From Algiphilus sp022763315 (lineage in GTDB: Bacteria; Pseudomonadota; Gammaproteobacteria; Nevskiales; Nevskiaceae): 64,000 nt of DNA. The stretch is taken from assembly GCF_965249985.1 (NCBI RefSeq), contig NZ_OZ252280.1; one strand, 5' to 3'. The notes under the pieces were generated by a model. It saw only the letters and a list, made by a program, of their open reading frames with translations, was not told the origin of the DNA and made no database searches. Below are positions 24,637 through 33,631 of this stretch, piece after piece (position 1 is the stretch's first letter; the number at the start of each line of letters is the position of its first letter). The position numbers and the translations under genes were made by a program.

Positions 24637-27411
24637 ATGGCAATATCTGATCAGACCGAGGCGACGACCGAGACGCCAAGCGCCGCATCGGCGCGGCCGG
24701 GAGGGATCCTCCCCACTGGCGCCGTGGTGCGTTCCGACCTCCTCGCACGGGTGTTCACTGACCCCGTGCCGCGCGTCGTCTTGCTGCAGGCGCCGGCCGG
24801 CCATGGCAAAACCACCTTCATGCAACAGGCGCGTACGCACTGGCAGGCGCAGGGCGCTGCCATCGGCTGGGTGTCCCTGGACGAGGGAGACAACGACACC
24901 AGCCGGCTGTTCGGTCATCTGCAGAGCTTGCTCAAGCGCCTTGAGGCGCAATCCACGTCAACGCAGACCGCCAGCGGGGCCATTCCAAAGGTGCAAGCCG
25001 GGCGCGCACCCCGGTCGGATTGGGTGGTGGATCGGCTTGAGCAGTTGGACTGCAGGGTGGTGGTCTTCCTGGATGAATTCCAGGTGCTGACCAATCGCTC
25101 GATTCTTGATTTCTTCCGCACGCTGTTGGAGCGGTTGCCGGATAACGCCATCTTCGTTATCGGTTCGCGCACCGTGCCGGAGATTGGTATGGCGCGCCTG
25201 ACCGTCAACGGTCACGCCGTGGTTCTGCGCGCGCAGGATCTGCGCTTCTCCCTCTCCGAGGCGGAAGTCTTCTTCGCGGGGGTGGAAGGTTTGGATCTGA
25301 GCCGCAAGGAACTCGAATCGATCCACGAACGCAGTGAAGGCTGGCCCGCCGCCCTGCAGCTCTACCGGTTGTCGCTGGCCAGCCCCAGCGTGCGCGAGTC
25401 GCTGACCAATATCGCCACCTTCCGGCCGCGCGATCTGGCGGACTATCTGGCCGACAATGTCCTGGACCTGCAGGACGCCGAAGTGCAGCAATTCCTGCGC
25501 GAGACGGCGCTGCTCAAACGTGTCTGCGCGCCGCTGTGCGATGCGGTCACCGGCCGCAAGGATTCGCAGTCCATGCTGCAGTTCCTGGAGCGCGCTGGCC
25601 TGTTCTTGCGCAGCCTCGACGCCGACGACTATTGGTTCAAGTACCACACGCTGTTTTCGGGCTTTCTGGCGCGACAGTTGAGCGAGCAGAATCCTGAGCG
25701 CACCAGTCATATTCACGCCCGCGCGGCGCAGTGGTTTGCGGAGCAGGCCGATTACGACCCGGCGATCTATCACGCCCTCGCCGGTGGGGACGTCGGCTTG
25801 GCGGCCGAGATTCTGGACCATTGGGCCAGCCGCCTGATCATGGACGGCAATCTGATGACGGTGGAGCGCTGGTACGACAGCCTTCCCATCGGCGAGATCG
25901 AGAAACGGCCGGACTTGGTGGTGAAGGTGGCCTATGCCCTCGCCTTCCTGCGCCGACGTCAGAAGCTGGAACCGATCCAGGCCATCCTGGAGCGCTTTGC
26001 TGGCTCCGGCGATGCCGATTTGGTGGCGCGCAGTTCGGTGGTTCGCTCGATGATCCTGATCATCCAGGACGACATCGCCGGAGCGAGCGAGGTGGTGCGC
26101 ACCGTGGATGTGCGTGATGACACGGCCACCGGTTTCCGTGCCTTTGAATTGGGTGCGGGCGCCAATCTTGAGGGGTTCCTGGCCATCGCCGCCGGTGAGC
26201 CCGAGGCCGCCCACGAATACCTGTCGCTCGGTCGGGCCCACAGTGAGCGCGCCGGCGCCGCCTTCAGTTGGGGCTACGCCGTCAGCACGGCGGGCGCGAA
26301 TCTTCTGATCCAGGGCTACCTTCAGGAGGCGCTGGAGAAATTCCGCCTGGGCATGACGGACCCCGGCATCAGCCTGGATGAATCCGTGACTTCGGCGGTG
26401 CTCGTGGCCTGCTATGTCCACGCACTGTACGAGGTGGATGCGCTGGATGAGGCACGCGCCCAGTTCGAGCAATACCAGAGCGTGATCCGCAATGCCGCTC
26501 TGCTGGATTACATGGCGCTGTCGTATATCGCACTGGCGCGCATCCACGATGCGCAGGGAGAGGCTGCCTTGGCCCAGGAGCGGCTCGACGAGCTCGAGTC
26601 CATTGCCTATAGCAGCAACTGGCCGCGTCTGGTGCGCAACATCAATTGGGAGCGGGTGCGCCGTGCCTTGGCGCAGGGAGAACTCGACCGCGCCAAGTCC
26701 ATCGCCAGCCGTATCGACACCGATCCAGTGGGCGGGCGCTCGCTATGGGTGCCCTTCTCCGAGGCCGCTGAAGGGGATCTGGTGGGCTGCGTCCGGCTCG
26801 ACATTGCCGATGGCCGCTGCGATCGTGCCCTCGACCGGCTGCACCGCGCGCTGACCGATGCGGCAGACCGCCGCCGGGTACGGCGTCAGATCAAGCTGCG
26901 CATTCTTGAAGCGCTGGCCTATCGCGCCCAGGGCGAGGACAACACAGCGCGTCGGGCCATGCAGAAGGCGCTCAGCCTTGCCGCCCCCGGCGGCTTCATC
27001 CGCACCTTCATCGAAGAGGGCGATGCAGCGGTTCAGCTGCTGCGCGACATGTCCGAAGTCAGTAGCGGGCTGAACGTGATCGCGCCCGCCGCAGAGCGTT
27101 GCGACCACGCCACGCCGGGTGCCGAGCGCATGCACAACCTCATGCACCGTATCCTGCGTGGCGCCGGCATCGAACGCGCCCAGAGCGCCCCGCTCGAGGG
27201 CGAAAGCTTTCAGCCGTTGGAGGCCCTCACCGAACGCGAGCAGCAGATCCTCACCCTGCTGGCCAACGGTGCCTCCAACCGCGCCATGGCCGAGGCGATC
27301 TTCGTGTCCGAAAACACGATCAAGTTCCACCTCAAGAACATCTACTCCAAGCTCGCCGTCTCCAGCCGTGCCCAGGCCATCAACGCCGCGCATCAGATGG
27401 GGCTGGTCTAG
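24637..27411 (+). CDS. LuxR-family ATP-dependent regulator, MalT/AlkS-like (LAL type)
   Basis: 924 residues, the usual size of MalT-type STAND regulators. A Walker A motif 'APAGHGKTT' is at about 52-60 and a Walker B-like 'VVVFLDEFQ' near 140. A long helical repeat region spans about 380-820. A C-terminal LuxR helix-turn-helix ('LTEREQQILTLLANG', 'FVSENTIKFHLKNIYSKL') occupies about the last 65 residues. Such proteins bind an inducer and ATP, oligomerise and activate promoters; AlkS of alkane degradation is a known relative in layout. It is divergent from the SDR operon across site D. No clear ribosome-binding site precedes the ATG. Best candidate activator of sites A-D (inference). Confidence 0.88.
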   Translation: MAISDQTEATTETPSAASARPGGILPTGAVVRSDLLARVFTDPVPRVVLLQAPAGHGKTTFMQQARTHWQAQGAAIGWVSLDEGDNDTSRLFGHLQSLLKRLEAQSTSTQTASGAIPKVQAGRAPRSDWVVDRLEQLDCRVVVFLDEFQVLTNRSILDFFRTLLERLPDNAIFVIGSRTVPEIGMARLTVNGHAVVLRAQDLRFSLSEAEVFFAGVEGLDLSRKELESIHERSEGWPAALQLYRLSLASPSVRESLTNIATFRPRDLADYLADNVLDLQDAEVQQFLRETALLKRVCAPLCDAVTGRKDSQSMLQFLERAGLFLRSLDADDYWFKYHTLFSGFLARQLSEQNPERTSHIHARAAQWFAEQADYDPAIYHALAGGDVGLAAEILDHWASRLIMDGNLMTVERWYDSLPIGEIEKRPDLVVKVAYALAFLRRRQKLEPIQAILERFAGSGDADLVARSSVVRSMILIIQDDIAGASEVVRTVDVRDDTATGFRAFELGAGANLEGFLAIAAGEPEAAHEYLSLGRAHSERAGAAFSWGYAVSTAGANLLIQGYLQEALEKFRLGMTDPGISLDESVTSAVLVACYVHALYEVDALDEARAQFEQYQSVIRNAALLDYMALSYIALARIHDAQGEAALAQERLDELESIAYSSNWPRLVRNINWERVRRALAQGELDRAKSIASRIDTDPVGGRSLWVPFSEAAEGDLVGCVRLDIADGRCDRALDRLHRALTDAADRRRVRRQIKLRILEALAYRAQGEDNTARRAMQKALSLAAPGGFIRTFIEEGDAAVQLLRDMSEVSSGLNVIAPAAERCDHATPGAERMHNLMHRILRGAGIERAQSAPLEGESFQPLEALTEREQQILTLLANGASNRAMAEAIFVSENTIKFHLKNIYSKLAVSSRAQAINAAHQMGLV

Positions 27412-27420
27412 GGCACCCGC

Positions 27421-28977
27421 TCAGCCGTCATCCGAAGGTCCGCGCCATAGCACCTCGTACAGGTCGTGGCGGCGGTCCTTCCAGTTCTGGACCGTGCCCG
27501 CCTGGCGCGCCTGATAGAGCGCGTCCAGGTCGAGATCGGCGAAGGCCAGCTGTTCGACGTTGGGCGTGGTGTCGGCGGCCACGCCATCGCGCGCAAAGGG
27601 AAAGTCGCAGGGCGTGATGATGGCGCTCTGGGCGTAGTGGATATCCATGTTGTGGAAACGCGGCAGATTGCCGACATTTCCCGCGATGGCCACATAGACC
27701 TGGTTTTCGACGGCGCGCGCATGCGCCGAATAACGCACGCGCAGATAGCCGTTGCGCTCTTCGGTGGAGAAGGGCACGAACAGCATGGTGGCGCCCTGAT
27801 TCACCAGATGGCGGCCCAATTCGGGGAATTCGCTGTCGTAGCAGGTCAGTACGCCAATGGTGCCGCAGTCGGTGTCGATGGCGCGCACCACGTCACCGCC
27901 TTCGATCTGCCACCAGTAGCGTTCGCCGGGGGTGGGCTGGATCTTGGGCTGCTCGTGCACGGAGCCATCGCGCAGGAAGACGTGGGCCACATTCTGCAGG
28001 GCGCCGGTGGGGCTGAATTGCGGATGGCTGCCGGCAATGATGTTGACGTTGTAGCGGATGGCGAGATCCTGGAAGAGTTCCTCCAGCGCGTCGTTGTAGT
28101 CCGCCAAGCGCCGGATGGAGTCGCGCGGTGACATTTCGCGGTCTTCGATGGACAGCAGCTGGAAGGCGAAATACTCGGGGAACAGCACGAAATCCGATTT
28201 GACGTCGGCCACCGCGTCCACGAAGTGGCGCACGATCTTGGCGAATTCATCGAAGGATTCAATGCCGCGCTGCAGGTACTGCACGATGGCGATGCGCACC
28301 ACCGAGGCCGGGCGGTCCGGGGCCGAGACCGTCTTGGTGGTCTGCGTTTCGGCGCCGCGATTGCGCCAGATCATGTGGGTGGCGAAGCCGCAGGATTCTG
28401 TATCCGAGGGCAGATAGTTCTGCAGCACGCCCACACATTCGAAGCCCTGCTGTAGCTGGAAGCTCATCACCGGATCGCGGATCTGGCGTTCGCGCACCGC
28501 CTCGCAATAGGCTTCAACGCTTTCGAAGCGGCGCCGGCGCCGGCCATAGCCGGGGATGCGTCCACCGAAGGCGATGCCCTTGAGCATTTCGTCGATGCAC
28601 AACTTCCGGCGTGCCGCGTAGAGACGCTGGCCGATGCGGAGTCCGCGATAGTCCGGGTCGACACAGACTTCGTAGGCGTAGAGCCAGTCGCCATTCGGAT
28701 TGTCGGTGGTGCCGAAGCCGCCGCCGGTGATCTCGCGCCAGGTGTGCTTGGACAGCGCGCGTTCCTCCGACACGCGCAGTGACGCGGAGTAACCGACGAT
28801 CTGGTCCTCGTAGATCGCCACCATGTGTCCGGGCGGGTAGTGGTTGAGCTGTCCGCGCAGCTCGTCCTTGCTGTACGGGCCCATCTCCGCGTAGACCTTG
28901 GCGGTGAGCGCGATGATGGCCGGGATGTCCTCCGGAACGGCTTGGCGGATGAAGAGTTTCTGGCCGCGCTTGGGCAT
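27421..28977 (-). CDS. GNAT acetyltransferase-nitrilase fusion protein
   Basis: 518 residues. Residues 1-195 are a GNAT domain ('VCVDPDYRGLRIGQRLY' is the acetyl-CoA loop). Residues about 225-510 are a carbon-nitrogen hydrolase domain with the Glu-Lys-Cys set in 'LFPEYFAFQ', 'QPKIQPTPGER' and 'LTCYDSEFPELGR'. It should hydrolyse an amide or nitrile-like bond, with the GNAT part possibly acylating an amine. This two-domain architecture occurs in many bacteria but the substrate is unknown. It converges on the regulator gene with a 9-bp gap. Confidence 0.87.
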   Translation of the reverse strand: MPKRGQKLFIRQAVPEDIPAIIALTAKVYAEMGPYSKDELRGQLNHYPPGHMVAIYEDQIVGYSASLRVSEERALSKHTWREITGGGFGTTDNPNGDWLYAYEVCVDPDYRGLRIGQRLYAARRKLCIDEMLKGIAFGGRIPGYGRRRRRFESVEAYCEAVRERQIRDPVMSFQLQQGFECVGVLQNYLPSDTESCGFATHMIWRNRGAETQTTKTVSAPDRPASVVRIAIVQYLQRGIESFDEFAKIVRHFVDAVADVKSDFVLFPEYFAFQLLSIEDREMSPRDSIRRLADYNDALEELFQDLAIRYNVNIIAGSHPQFSPTGALQNVAHVFLRDGSVHEQPKIQPTPGERYWWQIEGGDVVRAIDTDCGTIGVLTCYDSEFPELGRHLVNQGATMLFVPFSTEERNGYLRVRYSAHARAVENQVYVAIAGNVGNLPRFHNMDIHYAQSAIITPCDFPFARDGVAADTTPNVEQLAFADLDLDALYQARQAGTVQNWKDRRHDLYEVLWRGPSDDG

Positions 28978-29025
28978 GTTTCAGGCTCGCTGCAGAAAGT
29001 GGGCTGTCATCGATTCGTCACCGAA

Positions 29026-29042
29026 TTGTCACGGCGTGACAA
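29026..29042. promoter_or_regulatory. 17-bp inverted repeat between divergent genes
   Basis: TTGTCAC-GGC-GTGACAA is a perfect inverted repeat in the 113-bp gap between the GNAT-nitrilase gene (minus) and the glycosyltransferase gene (plus). Its size and place fit a dimeric repressor or activator site for one or both genes. The binding protein is unknown. Confidence 0.45.
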
Positions 29043-29090
29043 CGCATGCGTCATAAGCTGCCTCCTGCTTCAATGAGCCGGAGACCGCTA

Positions 29091-30227
29091 ATGCGCATAG
29101 CTTACGGTGTGATGGGCTACGGACGCGGGCACGCCATGCGGACCATGAGCGTACTGCCCGCGCTGATGGCAGAACACGAGGTTACCGTGTACGCGGGGGG
29201 GGATGCCTTTGAGGTACTGGCGCCGCTCTTCCCGACAGTGCGCATCCCGACGATCGGCTACCGCTACAACAACCGTGGCGGCCACTCCCTGCCGCGTACC
29301 TTCAGTGAGAATCTGGCGCCGATGGCCGACCTGTTGTTGGGTGGGCCGGGCACCGAAGCGCTGGAGCGCGAAATGCGCAGCCGCGGAACTCAGCTGATCA
29401 TCTCCGACTCGGAGGCCTGGACGCATCGCGCCGGCGCGCGACTCGGCATCCCGCGCATCAGCTTCGACCACGTCGGCATCATCGCCTGGTGCAAGCCGAA
29501 CTTCCCCGCGGATCTCTGGCTGGCCGGCCAGCGCGACGCCATTGGCTATCGCACCCTGATGGGCGAGCCGGATCGCGTGCTGATTTCCAGTTTCTATCCG
29601 GCCGAACCGTACCGTGACGACGCCCGCGTGGTGGGTCCGATGTTGCGTGACGTGGTCAAGGGGTTGAAGCCCAAGCGCGGCGACTTCCTGCTGGTGTATT
29701 TCAACAAGGGCATCCATCAGTATCGCGCCCACGTCGACCGCACCCTGCGGCTGCTCGACATGCCGGTGAAGGTCTACGGCACGCCGTGGAAGGGCCAGAG
29801 CGAAAATCTGGAGTTTTGCGCGCCCAGCAACGAATGGTTCGCGCACGATCTGGCTGCCTGCCGCGCCGTCCTGTCCACCGCCGGTAATCAGCTGATCGGC
29901 GAGGCGCTGCATTTCGGCAAGCCGATTCTCGCCGTGCCCGAGGACGCCTTCGAGCAGCGCCTGAACGCGACCATGGTGGAGCGCATGGGCATCGGCATGC
30001 GGGTGGCCGCCAGCCAGCTCTCGCCTTCGCACGTGGATCGATTGTTGTCGCACGAGGATCAGTTCGCGAGCCGGACCGCGGAATATGCGTCTGACGGCCG
30101 CGCCGAGGCGGTTTCCACGCTCGAACGCTACATCGATGAACTGGGCGGCAGCACGGTGGCGTCGGCGGGCCGCTTTCGGTTGTCGCGCGCTCGCCCATCA
30201 CGCACACCGGCGATGGCGGCACGCTAG
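29091..30227 (+). CDS. Glycosyltransferase (MJ1255/VC2487-like)
   Basis: 378 residues from the ATG at 29091, which has GGAGA nine bases upstream; an ATG at 29073 lacks one. The N-terminus 'MRIAYGVMGYGRGHAMRT' is the glycine-rich entry of GT-B enzymes related to family 28 (TIGR00661 type). 'STAGNQLIGEALHFGKPIL' in the C-terminal half is the nucleotide-sugar site. The last 25 residues are basic and low complexity. Cytosolic or membrane-associated transfer of a sugar to an unknown acceptor. Confidence 0.75.
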   Translation: MRIAYGVMGYGRGHAMRTMSVLPALMAEHEVTVYAGGDAFEVLAPLFPTVRIPTIGYRYNNRGGHSLPRTFSENLAPMADLLLGGPGTEALEREMRSRGTQLIISDSEAWTHRAGARLGIPRISFDHVGIIAWCKPNFPADLWLAGQRDAIGYRTLMGEPDRVLISSFYPAEPYRDDARVVGPMLRDVVKGLKPKRGDFLLVYFNKGIHQYRAHVDRTLRLLDMPVKVYGTPWKGQSENLEFCAPSNEWFAHDLAACRAVLSTAGNQLIGEALHFGKPILAVPEDAFEQRLNATMVERMGIGMRVAASQLSPSHVDRLLSHEDQFASRTAEYASDGRAEAVSTLERYIDELGGSTVASAGRFRLSRARPSRTPAMAAR

Positions 30228-30310
30228 CGCGCAGCGCTTTGCCCGACGCGCTCGCCACGGCGCGCCGGGCGGCCGCTACTATGCGCGCTTCAGATCCATG
30301 AGGGGTGCCG

Positions 30311-31306
30311 ATGCGCGTTTCGCCTCCGCGCGATGCCTGGCCGTGGTCCCGGCGCTGGCTTGCGCTGCCGGTGACCGCGTTGGCGGTGCTGCTCTCCGGC
30401 TGCACGGTCAACGCGGCGGGCTTCATCCAGGGCGTGTATGCCATCAACGATCCCGAATTGAAGGAGATCTCCGGGTTGGCGCCGGCCGCCACGGGCGACT
30501 TCTGGGGCCATAACGATCACGGTAATCGGGCGCGCCTGTTTCGGCTCGGCCGGGAAGGCCAGGCGCTGGGCCGCCTGGTGGTCAAGGGTAGTAGCAACCT
30601 GGATTGGGAAGCCATGGCGCGCATGCCCACGCCCAGCGGCGGCTGTCTGTTGGTGGGCGACATTGGCGACAACCTGGCACGTCGTGACAGCGTGCATATC
30701 GAGTTCATCCCCGAACCGGAAGCCGATGCGCGCGAGGCGCGCGTGGCGGGTCATCTGGTGTTCCGCTATCCGGACGGCCCGCGCGACGCCGAAGGGCTGG
30801 CCTTTGACCAGCGTGACCGACAGATCTACGTGCTGAGCAAGCGCGAGACGCCGCCGGCGCTGTATCGCCTGCCCGCACCCGTAGGTTGCAGCGGCATGGC
30901 GGCTGCCGAGGACGCCGACCCCGTGCTCGCTGAGTACGTCGGCGACGTCGAGCTGCCGCCGCCGCCGATGTCGACCTTCTTCGAGGGGCCGCGCCGCGCC
31001 CTCGGCTTCAATCTGCCCACTGGCCTTGACATCACACCGGACGGCCAGCGCATGGCCGTACTCAGCTACGGCGCGGTTTTCGTGTACGACCGCGCGCCGG
31101 GAGAGCGCTGGGAAGAGGCGTTGCGGCGCTATCCTGGACGGCGCGTGCTGCCGACCATGGAACAGGCCGAGTCCATCATCCTGAGCTCGGACGGCAGTCT
31201 TGCAGTGGTGGCCAGTGAAGGCAAGCAGGGGCAGATGGTGCATATCGCCTTGCCCGATATCGACACCACGCGCCCCCGCCTACCGGGTGACCACCCGCTG
31301 CCCTGA
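30311..31306 (+). CDS. Predicted lipoprotein, beta-propeller-like
   Basis: 331 residues from the ATG at 30311 (GAGGGG upstream). Signal with lipobox 'VLLSGC', so it is lipid-anchored. Recurrent segments such as 'EISGLAP...FWGHNDHGNRARLF', 'LVGDIGDNLARRD', 'RYPDGPRDAEGLAFD' and 'GLDITPDGQRMAVLSYG' resemble a widespread group of uncharacterised propeller proteins. No catalytic motif is recognised. It sits alone between the glycosyltransferase and M13 peptidase genes. Confidence 0.6.
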   Translation: MRVSPPRDAWPWSRRWLALPVTALAVLLSGCTVNAAGFIQGVYAINDPELKEISGLAPAATGDFWGHNDHGNRARLFRLGREGQALGRLVVKGSSNLDWEAMARMPTPSGGCLLVGDIGDNLARRDSVHIEFIPEPEADAREARVAGHLVFRYPDGPRDAEGLAFDQRDRQIYVLSKRETPPALYRLPAPVGCSGMAAAEDADPVLAEYVGDVELPPPPMSTFFEGPRRALGFNLPTGLDITPDGQRMAVLSYGAVFVYDRAPGERWEEALRRYPGRRVLPTMEQAESIILSSDGSLAVVASEGKQGQMVHIALPDIDTTRPRLPGDHPLP

Positions 31307-31388
31307 AGGCATCGCCAGGCCATTCAGCGTTGCGCGACGTACAGCCTGCTAGCATTCTCGATCCTTTCGTTTCTCCACGGATGCAAAG

Positions 31389-33482
31389 ATGCCTACGCTT
31401 CGCGCCTGCACGGCAGGCATGTTGCTCGTCATGCTCGTGCCAGGGGTGTTCGCGGCACCGCGTGACGCCGGGGTACTCGAAGACCGCATGCAGGTCACGG
31501 TGGACCCAGGTGACGATTTCTACCGCTACGTCAACGGGCGTTGGCTGGACCGCACCGCCATCCCTCCTGATCGGTCCAACTACGGCACCTTTACCGTCAT
31601 CCATGAGCGTACCCAGCAGCAGCTAAGGGCGCTCATTGACTGTCTGCCTTGCATCGGCGACAGCGAGGATGCGGATGTCGAGGAGTCGCGCAAAATCAGC
31701 GCGCTCTATCGCAGCTACATGGATCTGGCGACCATCGAGGCGCGCGGCATCGCGCCGATAAGGCCCCTGCTGGAGCGCGTGCTGGCTACGGAGAATCGGG
31801 CCGCCCTGCCCGTTCTGCTCGCCGACTTGCAGCACCTCGGCGTGGATCTACCGGTCGCGCTCTCCATCTTCCGCGACGCGCGCCGTCCCGCGCAGTACGC
31901 GCTCTATCTGAGTCAATCCGGTCTCGGCATGCCGGAGCGCACCTACTACCTCTCCGACAAGGCGCGTTTCGCCGAGCTGCGCGCCGCCTATCGCGGGCAT
32001 GTTGCCCGTATGCTTGCGCTCGCTGGGCTCGATCAGGCGCAGCGCAGGGCGGATGCGATCCTGAGCCTGGAGCGCGATCTCGCCAACGCGCACTGGACGC
32101 GCGTGCGTTCGCGCGATCGTCAGGCCACCTACAACCCCTCACCCTTGGCCGATCTCCCCGAGGTGGCGCCCGGTTTCGATTGGGAGGCCTTCTTCGCCGC
32201 CCTTGGCACGATGGGGCCGGAACGCGTCATCGTGCGTCAGCCCGAAGCCCTCGCCGCAACGGCCCGACTGCTATCGGAGCGCCCCCTGTTCGAGCTGCAG
32301 TCGTGGTTCGCCTATCACGTGCTGGCGCGCTATGCGCCCTATCTGAGCTCACCGCTGGTCGCTGAGCATTTCGACTTCCATCAGTCGACCCTGAGCGGGA
32401 TCGAGCAGCCCAAGGCGCGCTGGAAACGCGCGTTGGCGCTGGTGGAACAGGGCATGGGCGAGGCCCTGGGCAAGCGCTATGTGGCCGAGCATTTCCCCGC
32501 GGCGCATCGCGCGCGCGTACAGCGCATGGTCGACTACCTGACCCGCGCCTACCGCAGCCGCATTCAGACGCTGTCCTGGATGGGCGAGCGCACGCGCGAG
32601 GAAGCGCTGGCCAAGCTTGATCAGTTCTCGACCAAGATCGGTTATCCCGAGTATTGGCGCGACTACAGCGGTCTCGCCATCGAAGAGGACGACCTGCTGG
32701 GCAATGTCATGCGCATCCAGCGCCATGCCTTCGACTTCCATTACGGCAAGCTTGGCCAGCCGGTGGACGAGGACGAGTGGTTCATGACGCCGCAGACCGT
32801 CAATGCCTACTACAGCCCCGGCGGCAACGAAATCGTGTTTCCGGCAGCGATCCTGCAGCCGCCGTTCTTCGACCCGGCAGCCGATGACGCGGTGAACTAT
32901 GGCGCCATTGGCGCGGTCATCGGCCACGAGATCGGCCACGGTTTCGACGATCAGGGCTCGCGTTTCGACGGCGAAGGCCGGATGCGCAACTGGTGGACGG
33001 AGGCCGACCGCAAGCGCTTCGAACAGCGCACCGCGTCGCTGATCGAGCAATACAACGCCTTCTGCCCGCTGCCCGAGCACTGCGTCAACGGCGCACTGTC
33101 GCTGGGCGAGAACATCGGTGACCTGGGCGGGCTCAGCATCGCCTATATCGCCTTGCAGATGGCGCTGGAAGACGCCGGCCGCGCGCCGCATCGTGACGAC
33201 CTGCACCGCGGCGATATCAGCATCGACAAGGCCAATCCGAGCCGCGCCGTCATCGACGGCTGGAGTGCATCGCAGCGCTTCTTCATCGGCTGGGGGCAGA
33301 TCTGGGCGCGCAAGTACCGCGAGGACGAGCTGATCAACCGGCTCAACAACGGGCCTCACGCGCCGGATCGCTATCGCACCAACGGGGTCGTGCGCAATAT
33401 CGACGCCTGGTACGAGGCCTTCGATGTGACCTCCGACGACGCCCTCTATCTGCCACCGGAAGCGCGTGTCTCGATCTGGTAG
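31389..33482 (+). CDS. M13-family (neprilysin-like) zinc metallopeptidase, secreted
   Basis: 697 residues with a signal peptide ending near 'GVFAAP'. HEIGH at about 513-517 binds zinc, 'GENIGDLGGLSIAY' supplies the third ligand Glu, and 'NAYYSPGGNEIVFPA' is the substrate-binding Asn-Ala-Tyr region. The C-terminus ends '...ARVSIW', the conserved Trp end of M13 enzymes. Length is normal for bacterial M13 peptidases. It should cleave short peptides in the periplasm or outside. Confidence 0.92.
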   Translation: MPTLRACTAGMLLVMLVPGVFAAPRDAGVLEDRMQVTVDPGDDFYRYVNGRWLDRTAIPPDRSNYGTFTVIHERTQQQLRALIDCLPCIGDSEDADVEESRKISALYRSYMDLATIEARGIAPIRPLLERVLATENRAALPVLLADLQHLGVDLPVALSIFRDARRPAQYALYLSQSGLGMPERTYYLSDKARFAELRAAYRGHVARMLALAGLDQAQRRADAILSLERDLANAHWTRVRSRDRQATYNPSPLADLPEVAPGFDWEAFFAALGTMGPERVIVRQPEALAATARLLSERPLFELQSWFAYHVLARYAPYLSSPLVAEHFDFHQSTLSGIEQPKARWKRALALVEQGMGEALGKRYVAEHFPAAHRARVQRMVDYLTRAYRSRIQTLSWMGERTREEALAKLDQFSTKIGYPEYWRDYSGLAIEEDDLLGNVMRIQRHAFDFHYGKLGQPVDEDEWFMTPQTVNAYYSPGGNEIVFPAAILQPPFFDPAADDAVNYGAIGAVIGHEIGHGFDDQGSRFDGEGRMRNWWTEADRKRFEQRTASLIEQYNAFCPLPEHCVNGALSLGENIGDLGGLSIAYIALQMALEDAGRAPHRDDLHRGDISIDKANPSRAVIDGWSASQRFFIGWGQIWARKYREDELINRLNNGPHAPDRYRTNGVVRNIDAWYEAFDVTSDDALYLPPEARVSIW

Positions 33483-33631
33483 GCAGCCACGCACTACGGT
33501 GGCAAGGCCGCATGCGCTAGGCTGCTCATAGCCAACAGGGGCGAGGGGGCCCTGCGGCAAATGCATAACAACAACATCGACGACACACACACGGCGCTGC
33601 GGCCCCCGCAGACCTTCCTGGAGTGCCATTC

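Noticed and set aside
28826..28850. CACTACCCG match to the operator motif
   Set aside because: It lies inside the GNAT-nitrilase coding region (Asn-His-Tyr-Pro codons), lacks the second half and any -10 at the right distance.
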